Origin: Paraburkholderia aromaticivorans
GTDB lineage: Bacteria > Pseudomonadota > Gammaproteobacteria > Burkholderiales > Burkholderiaceae
Reading direction: 5' to 3'
DNA: 64,000 bases
NCBI RefSeq assembly: GCF_002278075.1
Contig: NZ_CP022989.1
Location: forward strand, 62,001-126,000
A model generated the notes under the pieces. The model was given only the letters and a program-made list of their open reading frames with translations, did no database searches and was not told where the DNA came from. The position numbers and the translations under genes are program-made. This document shows, one piece after another, positions 35,392-44,787 of the stretch (the stretch's first letter is position 1; every line of letters begins with the position of its first letter).

Positions 35392-35652
35392 ATGAAAGCT
35401 AGCTTGATAAGAACCGCCTTGATTGCAGCGATGCTGAGCTTCGCAACGGCAGGCACGGCAAACGCCGCAGGCTGCCTCAAGGGCGCGGTGGTAGGCGGAG
35501 TCGCTGGGCATTACGCGGGGCACCACGCTGTCGTCGGTGCAGTCGGTGGCTGCATGGTCGGCAGGCATCTTGCGAAGCAGCACGCTCAACAGCAAGCCGA
35601 GCAGCAGGCACAACAGCAAACCGCGCAACGTCAGGCAACACAGCCGCAATAA
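35392..35652 (+). CDS. Small secreted glycine-zipper protein
   Basis: This 86-residue protein has a signal peptide (residues 1-25, ending ANAAGC), a Gly/Ala/His-rich hydrophobic part (GAVVGGVAGHYAGHHAVVGA) like a glycine zipper, and a Gln/Ala-rich tail (AQQQAEQQAQQQTAQ). It follows the 35026 gene by 54 bp on the same strand. Glycine-zipper proteins of this size are usually envelope-associated; function unknown. Confidence 0.7.
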   Translation: MKASLIRTALIAAMLSFATAGTANAAGCLKGAVVGGVAGHYAGHHAVVGAVGGCMVGRHLAKQHAQQQAEQQAQQQTAQRQATQPQ

Positions 35653-35716
35653 GACTCCTTCGCCTTGGAATACCCCGTGGAACCAGAGGGTTGCTGGTCC
35701 ACCGGGCACCCGCCAA

Positions 35717-36484
35717 TTACGTTGAGGACGTTATCTCGGCGCTAGACTCGACTGGGGTCACCGGAGCTAGCACGGCCACGCTCCGGCGCGGCGCATTTTC
35801 CGGCGGCGCCTTCGCGCTCACGGCCTTCTTGGCAGCAGTTCTCTTTGCCGTCGGGGCATTCGTCGCAGCGGCCTTGGTGACCGCCGGTCTCGCATCGCCC
35901 ACCCGCGCAGCGTCGTCAATCAAAAACTTGGACCGGTCTTTGGCTCCAGCAAGCCAAGCCGGCGCACGCCCACGTCCACTCCAACTTGCACCACTTTTCG
36001 GGTCTTGGTAAAGCGCCGGTTGCGGACCTTTGCTTTGCCCCTTACCCTCGGTCGCGCCAACAGCTTTCGATGCCTTCTTGACCGCAACCTTCGCCTTGCT
36101 CACAGTACCCGCGGTCGTCGCAACACTTGCTTCAACGCCACCTGCAATCAAGAATTTGCTGCGGTCTTTGACGTTAGCAAGCCAGGCCGGCGCGCGACCG
36201 CGGCCGCTCCATGTCGCTCCGGTCTTCGGATGCTGATATTTAGGTGCTGCTTTGGTCTTTTTGTCGATGGCGGCTCTCGTCATGCCTGCAGCGGCACTGA
36301 CCTTCAGTCCTTTCGCCGCTCGCTTTGCCGACGCCTTGGCTTCAATGTCTGCCGTCGTTAAACCATGCTTCAGCATGATGTCGCGGATTTGGTCGATGGC
36401 GTCCTGCGCTTTCTTTGCAAGCAATGCCTCGGCTTGAGCGTGCAGTTTCTTTAACCGAGCCTGGATTTGTTCGAGTGTCGCCAT
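35717..36484 (-). CDS. H-NS-family nucleoid protein with two DNA-binding domains
   Basis: This 255-residue protein has the N-terminal oligomerisation helix (MATLEQIQARLKKLHAQAEALLA, I quote only part: KKLHAQAEALL) and two copies of the H-NS C-terminal DNA-binding domain: YQHPKTGATWSGRGRAPAWL (about residues 83-102) and YQDPKSGASWSGRGRAPAWL (about 163-182), each followed by DRSKFLI. GRGRAPAW is the AT-hook-like minor-groove loop. Usual members have one such domain. The tail is Ala/Lys-rich. Such proteins often silence AT-rich acquired DNA; its site beside the island fits that role. Confidence 0.88.
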   Translation of the reverse strand: MATLEQIQARLKKLHAQAEALLAKKAQDAIDQIRDIMLKHGLTTADIEAKASAKRAAKGLKVSAAAGMTRAAIDKKTKAAPKYQHPKTGATWSGRGRAPAWLANVKDRSKFLIAGGVEASVATTAGTVSKAKVAVKKASKAVGATEGKGQSKGPQPALYQDPKSGASWSGRGRAPAWLAGAKDRSKFLIDDAARVGDARPAVTKAAATNAPTAKRTAAKKAVSAKAPPENAPRRSVAVLAPVTPVESSAEITSST

Positions 36485-36602
36485 ATAAATCCCTTTGTCG
36501 TTGATAAACTGACCGCACTATGCCACGGTCGCGCGCTCGAAGCTATGAGTGCATCGGTGCCGTCAGGTTACTAAATAAATCAAAGCCGGAGCCACCTCCG
36601 AA

Positions 36603-36977
36603 ACGGGATACGACCTTCACATCACGCGCAAAGAGAACTGGTTCGACGACGAGCCTGAAATCGGTCTTGACGAGTGGAAGTCCTTTATAGATACGGATGA
36701 CGAAATACGGCTCGATGGCTATGCGGAGGCAAAGCTGCCCGATGGAAATGCGCGGCGTGTGGACAGCGAGTGGCTAGCCGTCTGGACCTTATATAGCGGC
36801 AGTACGGCTAACGAAAACATGGCGTGGTTCGATTTCCGGTCCGGTAATGTTGTCGTCAAGAATCCCGATGTCGCCATTCTTAGTAAGATGTGGAAAATCG
36901 CTCAGAAACTGGGCGCTCGGGTGCAGGGCGACGATGGTGAGATTTACGGTTCTGATGGAAGTGTCGTTGCGTCGTAA
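36603..36977 (+). pseudogene. YDLHITR-type unknown protein lacking a normal start codon
   Basis: The frame is open from 36579 to 36977 without an ATG, GTG or TTG before a GTG at 36759. It reads ACG-GYDLHITRKENWFDDEPEIGLDEW and continues to GSDGSVVAS. From memory of this family the N-terminus is M-x-YDLHITR, so the ACG at 36603 stands where ATG is expected. Either initiation uses ACG, or the start was lost, leaving only the 72-residue part from GTG 36759. Function unknown; the family is often found as small accessory or immunity-like proteins. Confidence 0.5.
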
Positions 36978-37161
36978 GCTTCTCTTTAACCTTTGGCGGT
37001 TTCGACCCGATGCCCGCACACTCACCGCCGCGGCACCGTGCATCGCGACAGGCGGTCAAGTATTTCGGAAGGTAAGCATCTTTGCGGTCGAAGTCGTCTT
37101 CGATGATTCTCCAGGCAATTCAAATTGCCATAGATGCGGCCGTGCGGATGCTGGTGGACGC

Positions 37162-37668
37162 TCACAACACCGTTGGCTTTCTCGGCAATTCACTGTGCGT
37201 ATCCCGTTGAGCCGGAAAGTGCCTCCTCAGCAACTCTGTTACCTGTTCCACACCGCGCAGCACGCCTGTCTCATACCTCCCGCTCCGAAACTCTGCCTCC
37301 ATGTTCTGGCAGATGGCTTCCCACTCTGCAGCGTGCACCTTGCTGTGCACACCACGGTCCTCGACTATCTCCACATCGCGGTCCGCGAGCAGCAGGTAGA
37401 TGAGTACGCCGTTATTGTGCTCAGTGTCCCAGACCCGAAGCTCCGAGAAGACATCAATCGCGCGCTCTCTTGCCGACATCCCCTTCAGCAGCACACCGAT
37501 GTGAAGCGCACCCTCGACCGCAAATCGGACCTGGCCTATATGTGCTCTGTGGCTTTCCCGAACCGCTTTTTCCATTGCGCGCTGAGTCTTGGGAGGAAAG
37601 GCAAGGTTCACGTGCCAGCGGCTCATGAACAGGTGTCTCACGACGCGCTTAATGTCCATGGCTACCAT
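37162..37668 (-). CDS. TPM-domain protein, cytoplasmic
   Basis: This 168-residue protein has the TPM fold core (ERAIDVFSELRVWDTEHNNGVLIYLLLADRDVEIVEDRGV), here without a signal peptide, and ends with a Cys/Met-poor helical part. It overlaps the upstream TPM gene by seven bases and is third in lemA-tpm-tpm. Proteins of this pair are linked to membrane or photosystem quality control in other organisms; role here unknown. Confidence 0.85.
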   Translation of the reverse strand: MVAMDIKRVVRHLFMSRWHVNLAFPPKTQRAMEKAVRESHRAHIGQVRFAVEGALHIGVLLKGMSARERAIDVFSELRVWDTEHNNGVLIYLLLADRDVEIVEDRGVHSKVHAAEWEAICQNMEAEFRSGRYETGVLRGVEQVTELLRRHFPAQRDTHSELPRKPTVL

Positions 37669-38510
37669 CTTCCCGAAGCGCCGCCACCACCAAACCCGCC
37701 GCCACCGCCCCGGAAGGTGGTCCGGCCCGACCCGCCCCCGAGTCCACCGATAGCACGCCCTCCGACGTAGGCACCGAGCCCGCTACCGAGTAAGGTAAAC
37801 GCGAGTGCAATCGCGCCGGCGACGACAGCGACAAAGAGTGTTCCGGACAACAGCCATGCGATGCCCGCAACGGCGCCGCCGGTCACGACTGAGCCAGGCA
37901 GGCGTCCCAGCAGAGAGCGAAGTACACCACCAACTACCATGGTAAGCACGAAGAGGATAGGCAAGTAACCTCCGAATTTCCCGGCGGTACCGTTCGCATT
38001 TTCATCTGGCGGCGGCAAAGGCTCGCCGTTGATGACATTCATGATGCTGTCAACACCCGCCTCAATACCGCCGTAAAAATCGCCCTGTCTGAATCTTGAG
38101 ACAATCACTTCGTTGATGATGCGATTGCCGGTGGCGTCGGTAAGCACGCCCTCGAGGCCATAGCCCACTTCGATACGCAGCGTCCGGTCGTTCTTTGCGA
38201 CGATAAGCAGCACGCCGTCGTCGATACGCTTGCGCCCAAGCTTCCATTGTTCAACGACGCGTATCGAATATTGCTCGATGGTTTCCGGCTGAGTGGTGGG
38301 GACGATGAGCACCGAGATTTGGCTCCCCTTTTTGTTCTCGAACGCCTGCAAGGTTTGCTCCAGCCCGGACCGTTGCTCGCTGGTGAGCGTGCCCGTCTCG
38401 TCGGTGACGCGCGCGGTCAGCGCCGGAATCACGACGTCCGCGCTGGCGACAGACGAGCAGAATGGGATGAGCGCGAGCAGCAGAACCCTCGCTGCTTTCA
38501 GGATGTTCAA
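37662..38510 (-). CDS. TPM-domain membrane protein (YgcG-like)
   Basis: This 282-residue protein has a signal peptide (residues 1-24, ending SVASAD), a periplasmic TPM domain (RVTDETGTLTSEQRSGLEQT, LIVAKNDRTLRIEVGYGLEG), two or three membrane segments near 190-245 and a Gly-rich C-terminus (GGGGGFGGGGASGRW). It overlaps lemA by four bases and the next TPM gene by seven, so the three are one operon. Function unknown, envelope-linked. Confidence 0.9.
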   Translation of the reverse strand: MNILKAARVLLLALIPFCSSVASADVVIPALTARVTDETGTLTSEQRSGLEQTLQAFENKKGSQISVLIVPTTQPETIEQYSIRVVEQWKLGRKRIDDGVLLIVAKNDRTLRIEVGYGLEGVLTDATGNRIINEVIVSRFRQGDFYGGIEAGVDSIMNVINGEPLPPPDENANGTAGKFGGYLPILFVLTMVVGGVLRSLLGRLPGSVVTGGAVAGIAWLLSGTLFVAVVAGAIALAFTLLGSGLGAYVGGRAIGGLGGGSGRTTFRGGGGGFGGGGASGRW

Positions 38511-39127
38511 TTGGTCACTCCACTCGCCGGCTTCGGCGCTGTATCGAAATTGACCTGCGGAGGCCGGGCAATCTCGGCTTCATTTGACACAGAGAAGTTG
38601 GGCTTTTCCTTATAGCCGAAGACACTCGCCGTCAGGTTGGACGGAAACGACCGCACCGTAGTGTTGTAGTCCTGAACAGCCTTGATGTACCGGTTTCTGG
38701 CAACTGTAATGCGATTCTCGGTACCTTCGAGTTGCGCCTGCAGGTCGCGGAAATTTGCGTCGGACTTTAATTGCGGATAATTCTCGGACACGACCAGCAG
38801 CCTTGATAGCGAACTCGTCAACTGGGCTTGCGCCGCTTCAAATTTCGCGAATGCTTGCGGGTCGTTGATAAGCTCCGGGCTTGCCTGCACCGAACCCACT
38901 CTCGCACGGGCTTCCGTCACACGCATAAGCGCCTCCTTTTCCTGGCTCGCATAGCCTTTGACTGTATTCACGAGGTTGGGAATGAGGTCGGCGCGACGCT
39001 GATACTGATTCAATACCTCAGACCAGCTGGCCTTCACCTGTTCGTCCTGAGTTTGGATAGCGTTGTAGCCGCAGCCGGAGATTCCCAGCACGACTACCGT
39101 CATTAACCACGTCAACATTGCGCGCAT
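38507..39127 (-). CDS. lemA: LemA-family lipoprotein
   Basis: The ATG at 39127 is chosen because it gives a lipoprotein signal with lipobox LGISGC; the frame upstream to 39532 is noncoding-like. The mature part has the LemA helical core (ASWSEVLNQYQRRADLIPNL and YPQLKSDANFRDLQAQLEGTENRI). Length, 206 residues, is normal. It leads the lemA-tpm-tpm operon, a common bacterial arrangement. Confidence 0.92.
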   Translation of the reverse strand: MRAMLTWLMTVVVLGISGCGYNAIQTQDEQVKASWSEVLNQYQRRADLIPNLVNTVKGYASQEKEALMRVTEARARVGSVQASPELINDPQAFAKFEAAQAQLTSSLSRLLVVSENYPQLKSDANFRDLQAQLEGTENRITVARNRYIKAVQDYNTTVRSFPSNLTASVFGYKEKPNFSVSNEAEIARPPQVNFDTAPKPASGVTN

Positions 39128-39517
39128 TGGAGTGTTCCTATCGTCAGTCTGCGTTCGCTTTAATTCTTCTAGCCGCCCGTCCCCACAGACGTACGGCCTC
39201 CAACCTGTCAGCGACGGCACTTTCAACCCACGCCTGACCGGTCGACCGCGACTGACGCAGGTCAAGTTCGTTCCGGAATCACCCCCGGTTACCAGAATCT
39301 GCGTTGCCGAGGTGATGGGCCGGGCCAGGACGAAAGCCGCATGCATTCTGACCTCCGCAGAGAGGCCAAGCACCGTCGCGCGGTGCAGCGACCCTGTATC
39401 AACCTTCAGACAAACATGCCTCCCAGCCGCGACGTATGTTCCTTGAGCTAGGTCAATCGGGTCTGCATGCGCGTCGATAGAGTAAATGGTATGCAACCAA
39501 TAGTTCGGGGAAAAATC
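39128..39517. promoter_or_regulatory. Divergent intergenic region with a CTGAC-N4-GTCAA site
   Basis: No gene is supported in these 390 bp between lemA and the Met-rich remnant. CTGACGCAGGTCAA at 39252-39265 is one base from the TTGAC-N4-GTCAA dyads upstream of the Met-rich gene at 15419. The repeat of this motif before two related genes suggests a shared regulator. Confidence 0.4.
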
Positions 39518-39970
39518 ATGAACAGCCAACAAAAGACATCGACTCTCGCATCGATTGCTGGGGCAGTTATTGCCCTGTTACTCGCATTCGGCTCGCCTCT
39601 CTCACAAGGCGCAACACCGGATGTTGACGCTCACGGCCACGGCGCGGGCGCTTCATAAGGCGCGAAGGCATCGAAGGCGCAGTAAAAATCGCTTAGCGAC
39701 GCCGACGCCCAAATGAAGAAGATGCAGGAGATACACGAGCGAATGATGGCGGCAAAGACCCCTGAAGAAAGGGCAAAGCTGATGGATGAACAAATGCAGG
39801 CCATGCAGCAGGGCATGGCCATGATGAACGGCATGAAGAATCCTCACGGCGGCATGGGCCCGAACGGCTTGCGTCACGACATGATGGAGAAGCGCATGGA
39901 CATGATGCAGATGATGATGACCATGATGATGGACAGGCAGTCCATCGAAAACGCGCCACCCGCCAAATGA
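39518..39970 (+). pseudogene. Secreted Met/His-rich protein broken by two ochre codons
   Basis: From ATG 39518 a signal peptide (STLASIAGAVIALLLAFGSP) and DAHGHGAGAS are read to a TAA at 39656. The same frame continues GAKASKAQ, meets a second TAA at 39683, then runs KSLSDADAQMKKMQEIHERM through MQQGMAMMNGMKNPHGGMG to 39970. Both TAA could be CAA (Gln) changed by one C-to-T step. The plan matches the intact 15419 protein. The part from ATG 39713 could still be translated but would lack export. Confidence 0.8.
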
Positions 39971-39995
39971 CGGTGCAGGTGCCGAGGAATTCAAT

Positions 39996-40250
39996 GTGAA
40001 AATGTCTGCTCAGGAAACACCGCCGTTCTGGAAGTCGCGTGGCGCCATCGCGTTAGTGGGATTCGCGGCGGTGGCCACCTTCTTCATGTTCTCCGAACAC
40101 CGCGCGCATTTTCTTGGCGTATTGCCATATCTCATCTTCCTGGCGTGCCCACTGATGCACCTCTTTATGCATCACGGACATCACCATGGAACGCAGGTCG
40201 AGGCGCAACATTCAGACCCGCAGGGAGGTCATGATGAACGACCCAGCTAG
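39996..40250 (+). CDS. DUF2933-type small membrane protein
   Basis: This 84-residue protein starts with GTG at 39996 (GAGG eight bases upstream; an ATG two codons on is the alternative). It has one or two membrane segments (GAIALVGFAAVATFFMF and FLGVLPYLIFLACPLMHLFM) followed by a His-rich HHGHHHGT tail. DUF2933 proteins are regular members of copper clusters and may carry metal at the inner membrane. It overlaps the next gene by 20 bp. Confidence 0.85.
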   Translation: MKMSAQETPPFWKSRGAIALVGFAAVATFFMFSEHRAHFLGVLPYLIFLACPLMHLFMHHGHHHGTQVEAQHSDPQGGHDERPS

Positions 40251-40890
40251 TGGATATGGATTGTGGGGACTGGTTGCCATCAACTCCCTCATCTTCATCA
40301 TTTTCGCGTTCAGCTTCTTCAAGCCCAATACCGCACGTGACTGGCGGACGTTCGGCGGATTCTCGGCCTTCGTGGTTGCGCTGTTCGCAGAGATGTACGG
40401 CTTTCCGCTCACCATCTACCTTTTGTCCGGGTGGTTGCAGAACCGCTTTCCGAAAGTGAACCTGTTGAACCACGACTCAGGACATCTCTGGTGGACGATG
40501 ACCGGTCAGCATGGCAACCCACACCTTGCGTTTCCGCATCTCGCCAGTTTCGCCCTCATCTTCGGCGGCTTCTACCTGCTCTCAACGTCCTGGCATGTTC
40601 TCTACGAAGCGCAGCGCAAAGGCCAATTGGCGACAACGGGTCCGTACGCCAAAGTTCGACACCCTCAATATGTCGCCTTCGTCATCGTCATGACCGGATT
40701 CTTGCTCCAGTGGCCGACACTCGTGACGCTTGTCATGTTCCCGATTCTGGTTGCGATGTACATGCACCTTGCGCGGCAAGAAGAGCGTGATTCGGAGTTA
40801 CGTTTCGGTGAGGCATGGCGGGATTACGCAGCACATACACCTCGGTACGTCCCAAAGCTATCCAGCAGCGATACTGCGCACGCCCAATAG
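40231..40890 (+). CDS. Isoprenylcysteine methyltransferase-family membrane protein
   Basis: The ATG at 40231 follows GGGAGG; the frame further upstream lies in the preceding gene. The 219-residue protein has about five membrane segments and the ICMT-type C-terminus [20 protein letters not shown]...[28 protein letters not shown], where the RHPQY and EE residues bind SAM. Such proteins are frequent in copper and metal-resistance clusters, with unknown substrate. Confidence 0.85.
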   Translation: MMNDPASGYGLWGLVAINSLIFIIFAFSFFKPNTARDWRTFGGFSAFVVALFAEMYGFPLTIYLLSGWLQNRFPKVNLLNHDSGHLWWTMTGQHGNPHLAFPHLASFALIFGGFYLLSTSWHVLYEAQRKGQLATTGPYAKVRHPQYVAFVIVMTGFLLQWPTLVTLVMFPILVAMYMHLARQEERDSELRFGEAWRDYAAHTPRYVPKLSSSDTAHAQ

Positions 40891-40910
40891 CGCGCTGCGG
40901 AGGCCTTTTA

Positions 40911-43148
40911 ATGTCTGAATCGCACGCCCACGCCGCCAGCCCTGTCCCCATCGGCGCCAATCAAGCGTCTGAAGTCCAACGCAAAGGCGAGACAGGCGTC
41001 GTCTACACGTGCCCGATGCACCCTCAGATACGAGCGTCGGCACCGGGCAATTGCCCGATTTGCGGTATGGCACTCGAGTCTGTGACTCCGCTCGCGGTAG
41101 AGGAGCGGAACGTCGAACTCGAATCGATGACGCACCGCTTCTGGGTCGCGCTTGCGCTGTCAGTACCGCTTCTGGTAATGACCATGGGTCCGATGGTTTC
41201 GTCTTACGACCTTGGCGCACTCGTGAACCATATCGGAGAGAGCCTGGCTCTGCCACACTGGATGCCCGCATCGTGGGCACAGTGCGTCCAGGCGGTACTC
41301 GCCACGCCGGTCGTCCTGTGGGCCGGGTGGCCTTTCCTCGAGCGCGGCTGGAATTCATTCAGGACGTGGCAGCTGAATATGTTCAGCCTGATTGGACTCG
41401 GCGTGGCCACCGCGTACGGCTTCAGCCTGTTCGCGCTGTTTTTTCCCGACACGCTGCCGCATGCATTCCGGCGCGGCCATGAGTTGCCGCTGTATTTCGA
41501 AGCCGCCTCCGTTATCGTCACGCTCATTCTTCTCGGGCAAGTGCTTGAGCTCCGCGCGCGGTCACGCACCTCGAGTGCCATCAAGGATTTGCTTAACCTC
41601 GCGCCACATACCGCGATTCGGGTGAGGCCTGACGGAACCGAAGAAGCCGTCCCTCTCGAGGCGGTCGCTGTCGGCGACATACTCCGCGTAAAACCTGGCT
41701 CGAAGGTACCGGTAGATGGCGTCGTCACAACCGGCGGTTCCAGCGTCGACGAATCCATGATTACCGGGGAGTCCATCCCATCAGAAAAAGCGGCTGGAAG
41801 CACGGTGACCGGCGCGACGGTCAATCAGACCGGAACTTTTCTGATGCGAGCAGAAAAAGTCGGCTCGGATACGTTGCTCGCGAGAATCGTGCAAATGGTC
41901 GCCGACGCTGGCCGCTCCCGTGCTCCCATCCAGAAACTGGCCGACCAGGTGTCAGGATGGTTCGTGCTAGGCGTTATGGCTTGCGCGGCGGTCTCGTTCG
42001 TCGTCTGGGCTGTCATAGGGCCAGCGCCGGCGCTCGCGAATGCGTTGGTCGTCGCTATCAGCGTTCTAATCATCGCGTGCCCGTGTGCACTCGGCCTGGC
42101 AACGCCTGTCTCCATCATCGTAGGGGTTGGGCGCGGTGCTAAAGAGGGCGTTCTCATCAAGGACGCAGAGGCTCTCGAATTGATGGAGAAAGTGGATACG
42201 TTGGTGGTCGACAAGACCGGTACCCTCACTGAAGGAAAGCCGCGCGTGCAAACCGTTGTGGCGCTGGCGGACCAGTCAGGGTTGTCCGTACTGAGTTATG
42301 CGGCCAGTCTTGAAGGGCCGAGTGAACATCCATTGGCACAGGCTATTGTCACGCAGGCGCAGGAGAACAAGGCGCCGACAAAGCCCGTTGATGCATTCGA
42401 AGCAGTCGTGGGCAAAGGCGTGAGCGGCCGGATTGACGGCCGGGTCGCATTGTTGGGCAATACAGTGCTGATGGACGATGCGCAAGTCGATTGCACTGCG
42501 GTAGGAGCAGACGTGGACCGGCTGCGTCAAGCCGGTCAGACAATCATGTATCTCGCCATCGACGGAAGGCTCGCGGGTTATATCGGCGTGGCTGACCCGG
42601 TCAAGGCCACAACACAGGAGGCAGTTCAGTTGCTGCGGGCGTCCGGCATCAAAATCATCATGCTGACCGGCGATAATCCCACCACAGCCAACGCGGTGGC
42701 AAAATCCCTGGCGCTCGACGGCGTCAAAGCCGGCGTACTGCCTCAGGACAAATACAAGCATGTCCAGGAGTTGCAGCAGCAAGGTCATGTTGTCGCCATG
42801 GCGGGCGACGGTGTCAACGATGCGCCCGCTCTCGCGCAGGCTAATGTCGGAATTGCAATGGGCACTGGTACCGATGTGGCAATGAACAGCGCACGCGTGG
42901 TACTCGTCAAGGGCGACCTGCGGGGCATCGCGCGGGCCAGGACCTTGAGCATCGCCACCATGAAGAATATCCGGCAGAACCTCTTCTTTGCGTTCGCGTA
43001 TAACGTGATTGGAATTCCCGTCGCAGCGGGTGTCCTGTATCCGTGGCTGGGCATCCTCCTAAGCCCCATTATCGCGAGCGCGGCGATGGCATTGAGCTCG
43101 GTATCCGTGATTGGAAATGCGCTCCGTTTGCGGGGCGCCCGTACGTAG
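40911..43148 (+). CDS. copA: Copper-translocating P1B-type ATPase
   Basis: The ATG at 40911 with GGAGG upstream gives 745 residues. The N-terminus has a heavy-metal-binding domain [12 protein letters not shown]...[10 protein letters not shown] (C34, H37, C48, C51) and not the usual MXCXXC domain. The CPC motif in [22 protein letters not shown], the HP motif in [11 protein letters not shown] and [16 protein letters not shown] are all intact, as are the P1B-1 membrane residues in [17 protein letters not shown] and [14 protein letters not shown]. It exports Cu(I) (or Ag) from the cytoplasm. Confidence 0.95.
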   Translation: MSESHAHAASPVPIGANQASEVQRKGETGVVYTCPMHPQIRASAPGNCPICGMALESVTPLAVEERNVELESMTHRFWVALALSVPLLVMTMGPMVSSYDLGALVNHIGESLALPHWMPASWAQCVQAVLATPVVLWAGWPFLERGWNSFRTWQLNMFSLIGLGVATAYGFSLFALFFPDTLPHAFRRGHELPLYFEAASVIVTLILLGQVLELRARSRTSSAIKDLLNLAPHTAIRVRPDGTEEAVPLEAVAVGDILRVKPGSKVPVDGVVTTGGSSVDESMITGESIPSEKAAGSTVTGATVNQTGTFLMRAEKVGSDTLLARIVQMVADAGRSRAPIQKLADQVSGWFVLGVMACAAVSFVVWAVIGPAPALANALVVAISVLIIACPCALGLATPVSIIVGVGRGAKEGVLIKDAEALELMEKVDTLVVDKTGTLTEGKPRVQTVVALADQSGLSVLSYAASLEGPSEHPLAQAIVTQAQENKAPTKPVDAFEAVVGKGVSGRIDGRVALLGNTVLMDDAQVDCTAVGADVDRLRQAGQTIMYLAIDGRLAGYIGVADPVKATTQEAVQLLRASGIKIIMLTGDNPTTANAVAKSLALDGVKAGVLPQDKYKHVQELQQQGHVVAMAGDGVNDAPALAQANVGIAMGTGTDVAMNSARVVLVKGDLRGIARARTLSIATMKNIRQNLFFAFAYNVIGIPVAAGVLYPWLGILLSPIIASAAMALSSVSVIGNALRLRGART

Positions 43149-43275
43149 CATAGGCATGCAGCCGCGAAGCGTAGGGACGGGGCTCTCGTCTGAACAGCTT
43201 CGTTCGACCAAGCGCCGCATGCGCTGCGCAAGACTTATCGGACGAGGAACGGATTGCGCGAGAACATAAAAGGAA

Positions 43276-43297
43276 GACCCGGACGTGTTGCCGGGTC
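43276..43297. terminator. Terminator between convergent copA and copD
   Basis: GACCCGG and CCGGGTC pair perfectly around an eight-base loop. The minus strand reads TTCCTTTTATG after the stem, which favours termination of leftward transcription coming from copD; plus-strand copA ends 128 bp before it. Confidence 0.65.
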
Positions 43298-43405
43298 CCG
43301 TAAAAGAGGGCCGTTAGCCGAAGTCAATCGGGGCGTTAGGCAGCCTTTTTTGAGCTAAGGCGATGGCCATCTGCGTGGACGCAGGGAACAGTGCACTGCC
43401 ACCAG

Positions 43406-44347
43406 CTACGTCGTACCCGGCAGTGGGCTGGAGACAAGAACCGCAGCAGTGACGAGTGCCCCGGTCAGTACTACCGATTCAATGTGCAAGACGACGGCAA
43501 ACCGTTTGAGAGGTCCTACCGCAGACGCTGGCGAAGCGCTCCGCAGCGATTCAAGCAGTCCAGGCATCTCGAAAAAGCGGTTATGCCCACCGAGCGCTGC
43601 AGCGACGAACACCAGAGCGAGTTTCATCAACAGCACCTGGCCATAGACCGATTGCAGCAGGTCTCCAGGCGACCTGACTCCACGCCAGCCATTGTAGGCG
43701 CCCGTAACGAAGAGAATAACGAGCGCCAGCGTCGCCGCGTCCGACAATGACTGGATATATGCTGCGCTGTTTAGACGCTCGGTACTCAATGCATTGAAAA
43801 CGCGCGGCGTAACAACGTAAGTGGTTACCAGCACGAGCCCTACCCAGACACTGATTGCGAGCAAATGCAGCCAGTCCACCCACACCGGCAGGCTGAACAG
43901 GCCAGCATCGACTGGGTGTCCTCCATTGCTGCGCGCCAGCGCGACGCCGGCCAGGGCCAACCAGATGACCGGAGACAACCGGATTGATTTCCCTGTTTCG
44001 ATAAATGAAAGAATAACCACGCACAGCATCAGTCCAGCGCCGACCAGCCATGCGTGACCGAACCCGGTCTCAACTAGCATCGAGCGGACAGCGGGTCCCG
44101 CCTCAGGAAGTGCAGACTCGCTCATCAAAGCACAATGAATCCAGAAGGCGAACGTGCTGGACAGCAGCGCGCCGACAGATGCGATACGCAGGACGCTGAC
44201 AAGCCGCGGTCTAACGCTCACCTGCCACGAGGATGTTTGGCGAGCGAGCCATCGGTCGCTAATCAACACGCCGACGACAATTGCAAAGCCGAGGTTTTGC
44301 AGGGCGACGAAGGCAAGCCTCGAGACGCCAAGGAGACCGTCGTTCAT
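43406..44347 (-). CDS. copD: CopD, inner-membrane copper resistance protein
   Basis: This 313-residue protein has about eight membrane segments and the CopD-family features: VDWLHLLAISVWVGLVLVT (the WLH...W-x-G motif), NGGHPVDAGL and FVTGAYNGWRGVRS. CopD works with periplasmic CopC in copper handling. It begins at the last base of copC (shared base 44347), so the two are coupled. It is the last gene of a leftward copper operon that starts near 48235. Confidence 0.9.
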   Translation of the reverse strand: MNDGLLGVSRLAFVALQNLGFAIVVGVLISDRWLARQTSSWQVSVRPRLVSVLRIASVGALLSSTFAFWIHCALMSESALPEAGPAVRSMLVETGFGHAWLVGAGLMLCVVILSFIETGKSIRLSPVIWLALAGVALARSNGGHPVDAGLFSLPVWVDWLHLLAISVWVGLVLVTTYVVTPRVFNALSTERLNSAAYIQSLSDAATLALVILFVTGAYNGWRGVRSPGDLLQSVYGQVLLMKLALVFVAAALGGHNRFFEMPGLLESLRSASPASAVGPLKRFAVVLHIESVVLTGALVTAAVLVSSPLPGTT

Positions 44348-44721
44348 TACTTCACCTGAAAGGCGTACGTACCCTTGGTCTTGTGGGCGTCATGCGTCAT
44401 CACGGCCCACTGGACTGAGTAGGTCCCGGACGCTAGCTTCGGAAGAGCAATGGTCAGCACGCGAGGGTTGGCGGCGTCGACCTTTGCCTTTTCCTTTGTT
44501 ACGGCCTGGCCGGTTGAGTCGGACACTTTAACCATGCTAAAGGTCGACTCAAGGTCTTCGTTAAAGGTCAATCGTAGCGAGTCCGGCGTGGTTTCGAGTG
44601 TGCTGCCGGCGGCCGGGACGGCAGCCTCGAGCCTCCCGTGTGCGAACGCTGCAGCCGGTGCTAAGGCGATGGCGGTAGCCGTAGCAAGTCCTGAGAGTTG
44701 CTTGCGAGTAAAAGTCTTCAT
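44347..44721 (-). CDS. copC: CopC, periplasmic copper-binding protein
   Basis: The ATG at 44721 (MKTFTRKQ) is preferred, though an ATG four codons upstream is possible. A signal peptide ends AAAFAHG, leaving His at the mature N-terminus, the first Cu(II) ligand; D and H in MTHDAHKTKG provide the others. LRLTFNEDLE and GTYSVQWAVMTHD are family marks. It lacks the Met-rich Cu(I) loop, so it is the Cu(II)-only type. It precedes copD directly. Confidence 0.92.
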   Translation of the reverse strand: MKTFTRKQLSGLATATAIALAPAAAFAHGRLEAAVPAAGSTLETTPDSLRLTFNEDLESTFSMVKVSDSTGQAVTKEKAKVDAANPRVLTIALPKLASGTYSVQWAVMTHDAHKTKGTYAFQVK

Positions 44722-44787
44722 GTGCTTGCGCATCCTCGATGGTCCAGGCGGTGTTGCCGGTATTTCATGGCAACACCCCGCGATTCG

